Shown here one piece after another: positions 15,745-24,229 of a DNA stretch of 64,000 bases. The translations under genes and the position numbers were made by a program. The stretch lies in the IMG/VR virus record IMGVR_UViG_3300022927_001625, positions 1 through 64,000 of that record. The stretch is one strand, 5' to 3'. The stretch comes from a virus. The notes under the pieces were generated by a model. It saw only the letters and a program-made list of their open reading frames with translations. It did no database searches and was not told the DNA's origin. Within the stretch, counting starts at the first letter, position 1. The number at the start of each line of letters is the position of its first letter.

Positions 15745-16331
15745 ATCTTACCTTCCATTCCTACTACTTCATTCTCTTTATCAATAGGTATCTTAAAAAA
15801 TAAGTGTACTCTATCTGTATCACCTTCGTTGTATGTACCGTGTTTGATATTAGTATTTACTAGAATCATACTTCCGTCTGCTGGCAAAACAAATCTACGC
15901 ATTGGTTGAAATTGAAAATATGCTTTGCTATTAGTTTCAATAGGAATATGTACTTTTAAATAATTATCGCTATCGCTATGAAAGTTAATAAAAGTTCCTG
16001 GAGGGTGTACAACTACACTAAACTGATGTGCAAATGGAAACGCATCTTGTAATTTACGAGCAATGCCAAACATTAATTTAGTATCTTTATAAGGATGCAT
16101 TTTGCGTTCTTCAGTAACATTGTACGGAGGACAAGGTAATGTTAAATCATCAAGATTACTTTGTAATGCCCAACCATAAGCATTGTCAAGTACGTGTCCG
16201 CCAACGCCTTCACTAACATTATCTTTATATCTCCAACACAAGTCTTGGTGACTATTTACTAATTGCTTATAGTAGTCTTGCAATTCATTAATGTCAACTG
16301 TTGTGTTAAGTGTTTTAACTTCTCTTATCAT
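15741..16331 (-). CDS. aspartyl/asparaginyl hydroxylase-like 2OG oxygenase
   Basis: A 196-residue paralogue of the neighbouring oxygenase. It has HSD at 118-120, H164 in NIKHGTYNEG and R174 in DTDRVH, all in the PF05118 pattern. It overlaps the 235-aa oxygenase gene by four bases at one end and the Rossmann-protein gene by 17 bases at the other, so it is part of one minus-strand operon running 20937 to 13940. The substrate is unknown; these enzymes hydroxylate Asp/Asn side chains or small molecules. Confidence 0.83.
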   Translation of the reverse strand: MIREVKTLNTTVDINELQDYYKQLVNSHQDLCWRYKDNVSEGVGGHVLDNAYGWALQSNLDDLTLPCPPYNVTEERKMHPYKDTKLMFGIARKLQDAFPFAHQFSVVVHPPGTFINFHSDSDNYLKVHIPIETNSKAYFQFQPMRRFVLPADGSMILVNTNIKHGTYNEGDTDRVHLFFKIPIDKENEVVGMEGKI

Positions 16332-16929
16332 TGTAGTGATCTATAATCCTTTGTACTTTATTGCGTTTATATTCTTTATGATAACTTTCTGTAAAGAATC
16401 TCATATCAATATTTGACATAATAGGATTCTCAAACCAAAAGTCTAGTACCTTATTTAAATCTGTTTTTTCTAATCCTATAATATTATACTTAGGATCACG
16501 TGTTTCTGTAATATTCAAATGTAATAATTTAGTTGTTTGATTATCCATTTGTTCTAGTTGGATCCATTTACAACGTTGCTTTAATTTATTCTTAACTTCA
16601 ACATAGTTAGGATGATTATCATATCCTTGAGGAACTTCTAAGAATTCACCTGCAATACTTCCAATAGTTAATAAGTAGGGAACATAACCGTAAACGTCAT
16701 TTAAGAAGCGAATTTGATAATCGTTAACACAAGCACTATTGACAAATATATCTGCTGTTCTTGCTATCTCAACACACTTGTCGTAGTCTTTATCAAAATC
16801 ATATCCTGTTTCTCTACTCAATTGTATTACTTCATTACCTTCACTAAAGTAATCATGTAACCAACTGTTCATAGTATGTACACCAGGTTTAATTCCGCTA
16901 TCTCTACCTCCAGTAATTACAACTTTCAT
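16315..16929 (-). CDS. NAD(P)-binding Rossmann protein, SDR-like
   Basis: A 204-residue protein. I chose the ATG at 16929, ten residues inside the longest frame, because AAGGAAG precedes it and it forms an ATGA overlap with the upstream gene. The N-terminus MKVVITGGRDSGI is a dinucleotide-binding strand-loop, followed by ADIFVNSA and LLTIGS at positions expected in short-chain dehydrogenases. A full YxxxK catalytic pair is not evident. It may be a reductase or epimerase-like enzyme in the tailoring pathway, or a non-catalytic relative. Confidence 0.65.
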   Translation of the reverse strand: MKVVITGGRDSGIKPGVHTMNSWLHDYFSEGNEVIQLSRETGYDFDKDYDKCVEIARTADIFVNSACVNDYQIRFLNDVYGYVPYLLTIGSIAGEFLEVPQGYDNHPNYVEVKNKLKQRCKWIQLEQMDNQTTKLLHLNITETRDPKYNIIGLEKTDLNKVLDFWFENPIMSNIDMRFFTESYHKEYKRNKVQRIIDHYNDKRS

Positions 16930-18002
16930 AAGTTTAACTTCCTTACATCTTCTGTCCATACTTTACCATATAAATGTATTCTATCAGTAGACCCTTTGTT
17001 CTCTACACTGTGTGGAACTGTTGTATTAACAAGATATGCCCAGCCGGGTTCCATATGATATTCTTCACCGTCAATTATCCAATTACTATTATTATTTGTG
17101 TGTATAGGAATATGTACTCTAATCTTGTCTGGTGCGTCTTGATGTGTAATTAGTTTAGTACCCGGAGTGTGAATAGTTACTAACCATTTTTTACTACGTA
17201 CAGGTAAACCTTGTACAATGTCTAAAGCATAACCGTCAAAGCACATACGAGGATTTAGATTGTCATCATCATTATCTTTATATTCGTCTTTAGCACACCC
17301 TTGTTCAAATGGCTTAGGGCCTGGCTCATCACTATTCCAACAAAGTGTATAATATGCTGTATCATCCATTAAGCGATGTCCTGTTTTGCCTTCTGGGTCT
17401 GTAATAGGAAATTTCCATATATGATGATTTTCTCCTACAATAAATTTCCAATCACTGTATCTTTCTTCTAAACTATAATACCAATTTTGTATTTTATTAA
17501 TATCAACTGGGAACCATTTTTTAATTTTCCAACCTAACTTTACTTCGTCATGTTTTTCAATATAACGTTTATACCCTGTTGCTTCCTGTAATAGTTTTAA
17601 TACGTGTTGATTAACTAGAGGATTATTTTCTTTTACATTGTTTCTATGTTCATTAATAAACTGTGCAATAGCGGGTGAGCGGGACTGTCCTTCACTACAA
17701 TTAATATGTACTGTTGTGTCATTTGGAATACTGTTAATAAAACTTAACAGTTCTGTGGCTTGCTGTTCTGTCATAGCATTACACCAAACACGTCTGCCAT
17801 CTTCTATGTCTTTCCAACAATCTACTTCTACATCATCAAAAAACAAACTAATAACATTATGATACGCACCTTCAAATAAACGAAAACTTTCTGGTCCGTG
17901 ACTTGTTGACACACTTATAAAATAGTCAGGTGTATTTGCTATGTCAATATTTTTAACATAGTCTAGTATACCTTGTTTAGAATATGTAACTGTTTTAATC
18001 AT
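16926..18002 (-). CDS. fusion: dual-specificity-phosphatase-like domain plus 2OG hydroxylase
   Basis: A 358-residue protein. Residues about 1-145 resemble the tyrosine/dual-specificity phosphatase fold, with the catalytic P-loop HINCSEGQSRSP: C102, R108, a true CX5R motif. Residues about 160-355 are an Asp/Asn-hydroxylase-like domain with H287-x-D289, H331 and R341. The hydroxylase part is closest in layout to the 196-residue neighbour. I know of no standard enzyme with this fusion. It is coupled at both ends: ATGA to the SDR-like gene and an eight-base overlap with the 489-aa gene. Confidence 0.8.
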   Translation of the reverse strand: MIKTVTYSKQGILDYVKNIDIANTPDYFISVSTSHGPESFRLFEGAYHNVISLFFDDVEVDCWKDIEDGRRVWCNAMTEQQATELLSFINSIPNDTTVHINCSEGQSRSPAIAQFINEHRNNVKENNPLVNQHVLKLLQEATGYKRYIEKHDEVKLGWKIKKWFPVDINKIQNWYYSLEERYSDWKFIVGENHHIWKFPITDPEGKTGHRLMDDTAYYTLCWNSDEPGPKPFEQGCAKDEYKDNDDDNLNPRMCFDGYALDIVQGLPVRSKKWLVTIHTPGTKLITHQDAPDKIRVHIPIHTNNNSNWIIDGEEYHMEPGWAYLVNTTVPHSVENKGSTDRIHLYGKVWTEDVRKLNL

Positions 18003-19464
18003 AATGCAAGTGTGTTAGTTTTACACCACTCCTTAATCTTGTGTTCATATCAACTGCTACGTAATCATGTCCATATAAAACTAAATCATCTGGTACACGC
18101 TTTTCAAACTCTAACCACTTTTGTTCTATTACTTCTGGCTCAACATTCCAGTGTAACATTTCACTACTCCAAATGTTAGTAGTCCATAATACCTTTGTAC
18201 CGTGTGTTTTGTTAATTTCATCAAACAGTTTATCGCTTTCGTTTACAATATCAATAACATGAAATTCATGTTTTAATTTTTTGTATCTTTCCCAGAGTCT
18301 TTGAAATGCTAAACTACCACCAAAGTCTTTTAATTCTTGTTCCCAAAACTGTTTATAGTTTCCTCTATATGTAGAACTAAAGTTATAATCTAAGTCGTGT
18401 TCTAATAACCATTTATCTAAATCATAACCGTCCCAAGTTTCTAATAAATGCTTTTTATAGTTTAAACTTGATTTGCACCAATCAAAATAATGTACTGTTG
18501 TACTATTGTGAAACCCGTTAGCATTTAATATAGCAAGAGGTTTAAAACCTGCCGCGGCAGTAAACAAATGATCTATAACTTTTCCATTTGTTCTTACTCC
18601 TTCAGCAGATAGTGTTTCTGTGTTAAACGCATACACTCTGTCTTTTTCAATGTACTCTTGGTACTGTAGTTTTCTAAGCCAGGCTTTTTGCGATTGGTTA
18701 GAAAGTTTATCAATTTTGTTAATGTCTTTATCATACCATACTTCCTCTAACTCTTTTGTATCGCTATAAGGATATAGAAATACTTTACAGTCACGCATAT
18801 CATTATCTAAGTTATCAATACGTATTCCGTTACGACAAGCAATATCAATCCAGTTACTTCCATCAGAAGTTATTTGATATTCTGTTTCACCTTGCGTACC
18901 TTGTATCCAATCAGGCGTATAATCACTGTGTACAGTTTCATTGCTTAATTGATAATTTTGTAGTACAGGTTTTCTATCTTTGAATATTCCCATTTCATCA
19001 AAGGCTGGTTTACCTAACTGTTTCCAAGTTTCTAAATTAACAAATAGATATTGTCTGTGTAAACCTGGATAAGCACCTTTAGTTAGATAGTGCTGTTTTG
19101 TTTTGTCCATAATATGCCCTACAACAAAAAAGTTTGGATTGTTGTCTGCATAATGTAGGCTCTGTGTAATTAAACTAGGACCTCTATATAACAATAAACC
19201 TTGACAAGCAACCATACAATACTTTTTGTTTTTTGCTAGAGCATTTTCTAATATAGTTTCTACACGTTTTTCAAACCCAACAAAAGTACACATACCCATT
19301 TTAATCATACGATTAACATAAAAGTAAGTCATATCAAAACTGCGTTTAGCAACAGTACGACTATCAATATCGCGTGAGATATCTAATATGCCAATAGCAA
19401 CATCATTGGGTACTTTAATTTGTTCCCAATATCTATCTACAGTAATGCTATTCCAATCTTTCAC
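17995..19464 (-). CDS. large conserved-type phage protein of unknown function
   Basis: A 489-residue protein. The N-terminal half has an alternating alpha/beta pattern with segments such as CMVACQGLLLY, FFVVGHIMD and YPGLHRQYLFVNLETW, suggesting a nucleotide- or sugar-binding fold that could be glycosyltransferase-related. No DXD, P-loop or cluster motif is certain. The C-terminal 200 residues are charged and helical. I recall related long proteins in marine phages but no function. It lies within the operon of hydroxylases, one base away from the 231-residue oxygenase. Confidence 0.75.
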   Translation of the reverse strand: MKDWNSITVDRYWEQIKVPNDVAIGILDISRDIDSRTVAKRSFDMTYFYVNRMIKMGMCTFVGFEKRVETILENALAKNKKYCMVACQGLLLYRGPSLITQSLHYADNNPNFFVVGHIMDKTKQHYLTKGAYPGLHRQYLFVNLETWKQLGKPAFDEMGIFKDRKPVLQNYQLSNETVHSDYTPDWIQGTQGETEYQITSDGSNWIDIACRNGIRIDNLDNDMRDCKVFLYPYSDTKELEEVWYDKDINKIDKLSNQSQKAWLRKLQYQEYIEKDRVYAFNTETLSAEGVRTNGKVIDHLFTAAAGFKPLAILNANGFHNSTTVHYFDWCKSSLNYKKHLLETWDGYDLDKWLLEHDLDYNFSSTYRGNYKQFWEQELKDFGGSLAFQRLWERYKKLKHEFHVIDIVNESDKLFDEINKTHGTKVLWTTNIWSSEMLHWNVEPEVIEQKWLEFEKRVPDDLVLYGHDYVAVDMNTRLRSGVKLTHLHYD

Positions 19465-19465
19465 G

Positions 19466-20161
19466 TTAACCTCTATTAGTATAATAACTTTGTCTTAGCA
19501 CATAGAAAAAGTCGCGAATACGTTTACCTAGTTCATAATGAATAATCATATGAATACGAGGCTCATCACTGCGATTCCATACACTGTGTACATTTGAAAT
19601 ATCCATTAAGAACGCACTGCCTTTATCTTCAAACGGTACACGCCCTTGATTTTTCATTACAAACTCGCAACCTTCTGGATTGTTTAAACTGATGTTACAA
19701 ACACTTAAACGTTTTTCCTCATCGGCTCTATCTTGATGCGGAAGTATATATCCACCCGGCTCTAGTAACATAAAACGCACACGATTTAAAAACTCTGCAG
19801 GCCACACATCTGTTAAAAACTTTTTAGTTACAGGGCATTGTTCTGCTACCCAAGTCCAGTCCAACTGTTTGATAGTTTCAGCACGATCGCCATAACTGTT
19901 TAGTGTTTGTGTATCTTCACTAAGTCCGTGTAGTGTAAGACTCTTCCAACCTTCTCCATAGTCAGTTCTGTGATCTTTAAAATATTCAAGTAACGCTTCT
20001 GCCTCAATGTGCATCTCTTTCCAAGGTTGATTGTCTAATGCACTTAATTTAAAAAAAGGCCAGCCACTTTCCATTACAATCCATTTAGGATCGAACTGCT
20101 CTGGATACTTAAATTCGTATTCCTTGTTGTTTTCTTGCCAGTACTGTTCTAGTTCTTTCAA
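19466..20161 (-). CDS. aspartyl/asparaginyl hydroxylase-like 2OG oxygenase
   Basis: A 231-residue oxygenase. The ligands are H142-x-D144 in ILPHQDR, H192 in SNVHSVWNRS and R202 in EPRIHMII. It looks closest to stand-alone bacterial Asp/Asn hydroxylases because of the WPAEFLNRVRFMLLEPGG segment. It is coupled by ATGA to the 259-residue oxygenase. Substrate unknown. Confidence 0.85.
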   Translation of the reverse strand: MKELEQYWQENNKEYEFKYPEQFDPKWIVMESGWPFFKLSALDNQPWKEMHIEAEALLEYFKDHRTDYGEGWKSLTLHGLSEDTQTLNSYGDRAETIKQLDWTWVAEQCPVTKKFLTDVWPAEFLNRVRFMLLEPGGYILPHQDRADEEKRLSVCNISLNNPEGCEFVMKNQGRVPFEDKGSAFLMDISNVHSVWNRSDEPRIHMIIHYELGKRIRDFFYVLRQSYYTNRG

Positions 20162-20937
20162 AGCACTATCTCCATATTACACATTCTAACAATAGCATCT
20201 GTATGTGGCTTGCTTTGTAAATGACTGCGATCAATACCGCTACGATTAAATGTACCGTGTGGCACTGCGGCGTTAATAATATATGCTTTACCTAACTGTA
20301 AGTTATATTCTCTTTCCAAGTTTTCTCCGTATGCAAATATAGCACCTTCGCCGGTAGTCACAGGAATATGTAATCTCTGTACATTAGGACCATCTATATG
20401 CTTTCCTAATACTGCATTTGGTTGATGTTTCCTAATACTAACATCACGCAAAATATCTTCTCCAAAGTATTCTACTAGTTCTTTAAAATACCCAAACTTA
20501 AATTTTTCTTGCACACGTTTAGGTGCATTAGTAGAAAGTTCAGGATATAAATCTTCTCTGCCTGCCCATTTAGGCGGACATGGAATTTCTTTTTCAACAG
20601 GCCAACTAACTTCCATTACAAGTATTTCTTCTGGGTGTTTAAACTGTTCTTTAATGTAACGCACAATATGATACCCTTCATCGTGTACACCTCTACCTTC
20701 AGTTCCTACTTCACCAGCAAATGCTGTTTCAATATTTTTTAAATGATACTTGTCTTTAAGATATTGCTCTTTACGCCAACTAAAATATAAGTTGTCATAT
20801 GTACTGTCTACTTTTCTGTACCACTCCTGTAGTTTATCTACGTCTAGTTTCCACGGAAGTTCAATAATGTCATATTCTAGTCCATCTACGAATTGTGGTG
20901 TAATTAGTGTTGGGTTGTAATTTGATATGTACTTCAT
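20158..20937 (-). CDS. aspartyl/asparaginyl hydroxylase-like 2OG oxygenase
   Basis: A 259-residue oxygenase similar in layout to the 235-residue one at 15037: both start with an ISNYNP/IQNYDP-type motif and an LDV.ELQ/KLQ helix, which shows tandem duplication. The ligands are H180-x-D182, H227 and R237. It is the first gene of the eight-gene minus operon reaching 13940. A GATAAATA late-like box lies ten bases upstream of its ATG. Confidence 0.83.
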   Translation of the reverse strand: MKYISNYNPTLITPQFVDGLEYDIIELPWKLDVDKLQEWYRKVDSTYDNLYFSWRKEQYLKDKYHLKNIETAFAGEVGTEGRGVHDEGYHIVRYIKEQFKHPEEILVMEVSWPVEKEIPCPPKWAGREDLYPELSTNAPKRVQEKFKFGYFKELVEYFGEDILRDVSIRKHQPNAVLGKHIDGPNVQRLHIPVTTGEGAIFAYGENLEREYNLQLGKAYIINAAVPHGTFNRSGIDRSHLQSKPHTDAIVRMCNMEIVL

Positions 20938-20947
20938 GTTGTACCTA

Positions 20948-20955
20948 TATTTATC
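20948..20955 (-). promoter_or_regulatory. late-promoter-like box GATAAATA
   Basis: Read on the minus strand, GATAAATA lies in and next to the 16-base gap between the radical SAM gene ending at 20954 and the oxygenase gene starting at 20937. It would drive the minus-strand hydroxylase-halogenase operon. Confidence 0.5.
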
Positions 20956-22249
20956 AGCGGTGATTTTGACAATACTTATACCACGATTCTAGTTCAGGGA
21001 ATGTTTCTACTAAATCTAAGTTACGTCTTATCTTTGTACGCTCTACCCATTTAACAACTTCAATCTTATCTGAGTTTGAATGTTTTCCAAAACTCTTTTT
21101 AATTGTTTTCATAAAGTCAGCATAGTAATTCCATTCAGGTGCTTGTTTATTAATCCATTTAACAATGTCATTAATGTAAGGTTTAAATTCTTTTGTTAGC
21201 ATCCACGGTGCTAGTTGCACTGGATATGAAACATTGCTTCTAATTAAATCAACATCGCATCCTGTTTCTTCTTTTAATTGTTTTAACCATTGTAAAAAAT
21301 CTAAACAACTTGTAATACTTAAAGCACTGTGAGTTGTACTAAACCTTAATCTAAAATCTTTACCTTTTGCAAACTCCATAATACGTTTTACATTACTGGC
21401 AAATCTATTCCAGTTTAAGCCAGTACGAATAAATTCTGCTTTTTCTCCGTAACTTTCCATACTAATATCCATTTGAACACTGGCATATTTTTCTAACTCA
21501 GTAGCCTTTTCAAACCACTTGTTTAGGTATGCTTCTGGAGTGTTGCCGTTGCTAATTAAAATAATAACAGGTTTAATATTAAACTTGTTTGATTTCTTTC
21601 TAAATAATTCAATTAGTCTATCAAGATAATCATACAATTCATTTTGTATTAAAGGCTCTCCACCTAAAATATAATATTGTAACACGTTGTCAACAGCATC
21701 ATCTAACCATTCATAAAATGTATCTGCAAAGCCATCTGGTGCTGTATGTTTTTGTCTTGGTGCTACTTCAAACTTACGATTCTCAACTTCCCACTGACTG
21801 CTAAAAACATCGTTACAATATTGACATTTTAAATCACAAGTGTTATTAAAATATACTTCAAGTTGACTAGGTAACGGTTCTAATATATCTGCAGGATTTT
21901 CAAAACGCTCACGATGAAACTCAAAATACTTTCCGGGTAATCTTGGACTTCTTACTCCGCGTTTTTCGTTGCGCCAACAAGCACTACAATCTTTATGTCT
22001 TATGTTGTCTAGTTTTTCTTGTCTACGCTCTAGTTCGTATGGATGTTTCATAAACACATCTTTACCATACTTGTCTAGTTCTTCTTGTGTGATAAAACGT
22101 TGTGGTACGTTGTGGCAATTCTTTACAATACCTTCGCTGAGGTGCACATAACAATGAATCCATTTCATTGCACACATAGCATTATCGTCCATTACCTTGT
22201 CGCCAAGGTTGGCTTTTTTTATTGCTTCTGATAATGTTTCTTGTTTCAT
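20954..22249 (-). CDS. radical SAM protein with N-terminal Cys cluster domain
   Basis: A 431-residue enzyme. The radical SAM motif is C138-x3-C142-x2-C145 (CDLKCQYC), with GGEP at 196-199. Before it is a cysteine-rich domain (C26, C33, C45, C88-x2-C91) that probably binds an auxiliary iron-sulfur cluster of the twitch kind, placed unusually at the N-terminus. The C-terminus carries RRNLDLVETFPEL, shared with the enzyme at 42831 and in looser form with three others. Substrate unknown. The first gene of its transcript, it is divergent from another radical SAM gene 32 bases away. Confidence 0.88.
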   Translation of the reverse strand: MKQETLSEAIKKANLGDKVMDDNAMCAMKWIHCYVHLSEGIVKNCHNVPQRFITQEELDKYGKDVFMKHPYELERRQEKLDNIRHKDCSACWRNEKRGVRSPRLPGKYFEFHRERFENPADILEPLPSQLEVYFNNTCDLKCQYCNDVFSSQWEVENRKFEVAPRQKHTAPDGFADTFYEWLDDAVDNVLQYYILGGEPLIQNELYDYLDRLIELFRKKSNKFNIKPVIILISNGNTPEAYLNKWFEKATELEKYASVQMDISMESYGEKAEFIRTGLNWNRFASNVKRIMEFAKGKDFRLRFSTTHSALSITSCLDFLQWLKQLKEETGCDVDLIRSNVSYPVQLAPWMLTKEFKPYINDIVKWINKQAPEWNYYADFMKTIKKSFGKHSNSDKIEVVKWVERTKIRRNLDLVETFPELESWYKYCQNHR

Positions 22250-22268
22250 AATTAAGTACGCAGTTATC

Positions 22269-22276
22269 TATAAATA
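22269..22276 (+). promoter_or_regulatory. perfect T4-type late promoter box directly before a start codon
   Basis: TATAAATA at 22269-22276, then five bases, then the ATG at 22282. T4 late transcription begins a few bases after the box, so this mRNA would be leaderless or nearly so. The same spacing recurs at 39004. Confidence 0.7.
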
Positions 22277-22281
22277 TACTT

Positions 22282-23277
22282 ATGCCTTACTTGCACCCAG
22301 ACGATGTAGATACGATTGTAATAGATTTCACAAGTCATTGTAATTCAATGTGCGGAAATTGCAGTAGAAATTTGGGAGGTGTTACAGTAAATCCACGTAT
22401 GCCTTTAGAGCATATGACTTTAGATACTTGGCGCAATATCTTCACTCCAGACCTGAAAATTAAAGAAGTTATCTTTAACGGTAGTTACGGTGATCCAATT
22501 TTTAATCCAAATTTAATTCCGGCACTAGAACACCTAGCAGGTTATAAAAATCCGCCCGTAGTTGTTATACACACAAACGGAGGATTAGGAACACAATGGG
22601 CAGAATTAGCAAATGTACTACAACCGTTTCCGTTTGGCAGTCATGTTACATTTAGTATAGACGGACTCGAAGATACAAACCATTTATATCGCAGAGGCGT
22701 AATATGGGATAAAGTAATGTCTAATGCTAGTACATTTATTAAAGCAGGTGGTATGGCACGTTGGCGTATGCTAGTGTTTGAACACAATGCACATCAAATT
22801 GAACAGTGTGAACAATTAAGTATTGATATGGGGTTTAAACGCTTTGAAATTAATGGCGGACATACTTTTAGTGCTATTAATAGTTTGACTAATAAAGCAA
22901 TAGAAAGTTTTAAAGCAAACAAAAAAGAATCTGCACGTAAAATAAAATACGATTCAAAACACCTTGACAATGTAGAACGTATTAAAAATATTACAGACTT
23001 TTCTAAAACAACTATTAAATGCAAATGGCAAACAAAACGTAAAATACAAATTAGTCACATGGGCGAAGTATTTCCTTGCTGTTATTTTTTAAGTGATAGA
23101 TATCCTCGTAACCCAGACAGTCCTTATGCTGTAGATGTAGCAAGTATTGATTGGTTAAGTGTAAACGATTATAGTTTAGAAGAAATACTAAACAGTGAAT
23201 GGTTTAATAAGTATTTGCCTGAAAGTTGGAATAACGAAAATAGATATGATATCTGTTCTAAAACTTGCGGTGTTTAG
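22282..23277 (+). CDS. radical SAM enzyme with C-terminal SPASM-like domain
   Basis: A 331-residue enzyme with C20-x3-C24-x2-C27 (CNSMCGNC) and an N-terminal position typical of SPASM enzymes. The auxiliary cluster cysteines are C247, C266/C267, C325 and C329; the segment HMGEVFPCC is characteristic. It is a paralogue of the enzyme at 32809 (both have RNLGG/RNLQGG after the cluster, then GSYGDP/GNFGDP). SPASM enzymes commonly modify peptides or carbohydrates. It is a single-gene transcript whose end overlaps the convergent radical SAM gene by 20 bases. Confidence 0.9.
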   Translation: MPYLHPDDVDTIVIDFTSHCNSMCGNCSRNLGGVTVNPRMPLEHMTLDTWRNIFTPDLKIKEVIFNGSYGDPIFNPNLIPALEHLAGYKNPPVVVIHTNGGLGTQWAELANVLQPFPFGSHVTFSIDGLEDTNHLYRRGVIWDKVMSNASTFIKAGGMARWRMLVFEHNAHQIEQCEQLSIDMGFKRFEINGGHTFSAINSLTNKAIESFKANKKESARKIKYDSKHLDNVERIKNITDFSKTTIKCKWQTKRKIQISHMGEVFPCCYFLSDRYPRNPDSPYAVDVASIDWLSVNDYSLEEILNSEWFNKYLPESWNNENRYDICSKTCGV

Positions 23278-24229
23278 GAAGTAAAAATCCTACTTGACAC
23301 ATACACTTTTCTTTTTCACAAGTAACCGGTTTTATAATAGGCTTAAATTTTTCTGCTAGTTTAGGATCATATAAATTATACTCTCCAGATTTAAATCCTA
23401 AAATATTATTTCCGCACACACTGCCTATACTTCCGTCAAAGTTTATAAACACAGTGTCTACTCCTAAATTACAACTCCAACCTTTAAAGTTATTTAAATT
23501 GTTTATTAGAACATAGTTTTTTGATACTTCTTGTGTACTACCATCTTCATATGTTAATAACACTGGAGGTTTAGATTTCTTAGGTTTAAAAATTTCGTCT
23601 TGCTTAGGATTTCTTTTACGTTGGTTTAGTAGATACTGCGACTGTTCATATGTTGTGTCTTGTGTTGTATTTCCTAATTTAATAGGTTTAACATTTACAG
23701 GAAAACTTGTTTCACTTTCTAACAATCTATCTACAATAGTTACACAAGTATCCCAATCCTTTGTATCCATAAGCACATCACAAATAACATTGTTATGTTT
23801 GCTCCATAACATATCTGCTAATTTACTAACGTGTTCTACATCAATACGTTCGTGATGACAACTAATGTAAACAGTGTCAAACTCACCGCCATTTTTCTCC
23901 CACCATGATAAAGTTCTGCTACCGTTTGTACTCAAATGAAACGTACATCCAAGGTTACGAAAGTGTTGTGTAAATTTAATTAACTCTGGCCATAGTGTAG
24001 GTTCCCCGCCAATTAGGTCTATTTGAAATTCTGTTTTACCAATTTCTTTATAGCAGTTAATAATATGTTCTAAATTTTTAGTTGCTAAATCCAGATCAGG
24101 CCAGCGATATGTGCCTTCATGACTGCCAGGGAAACAGTACCAACAGGCATAATTACAAGTGTTACCCATTTGAAAGTTGATATCAACTCGATTTTTTGGA
24201 TGGTGGTTTGTAAGAGAAACTATTTGCAT
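23258..24229 (-). CDS. radical SAM enzyme with C-terminal cysteine region
   Basis: A 323-residue enzyme. The cluster motif is C25-x3-C29-x2-C32 (CNYACWYC), and IGGEPT follows. A C-terminal region with FKGWSCNLG, a Cys in SVCGNN and a CEKEKCMC ending could hold one auxiliary cluster. It is a paralogue of the enzymes at 29961 and 34400, which share CNY.C.YC, GGEPT and GW.C.AG-type signatures. Its start codon abuts that of the gene on the other strand at 24230 (shared CATATG), leaving no intergenic DNA. Confidence 0.88.
   Translation of the reverse strand: MQIVSLTNHHPKNRVDINFQMGNTCNYACWYCFPGSHEGTYRWPDLDLATKNLEHIINCYKEIGKTEFQIDLIGGEPTLWPELIKFTQHFRNLGCTFHLSTNGSRTLSWWEKNGGEFDTVYISCHHERIDVEHVSKLADMLWSKHNNVICDVLMDTKDWDTCVTIVDRLLESETSFPVNVKPIKLGNTTQDTTYEQSQYLLNQRKRNPKQDEIFKPKKSKPPVLLTYEDGSTQEVSKNYVLINNLNNFKGWSCNLGVDTVFINFDGSIGSVCGNNILGFKSGEYNLYDPKLAEKFKPIIKPVTCEKEKCMCQVGFLLPKHRKF

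Noticed and set aside
24176-24187. GTTGATATCAAC palindrome as an operator
   Set aside because: It is within the coding sequence of the minus-strand radical SAM gene, where it encodes conserved-looking residues. A single 12-base palindrome is expected by chance in this AT-rich window.
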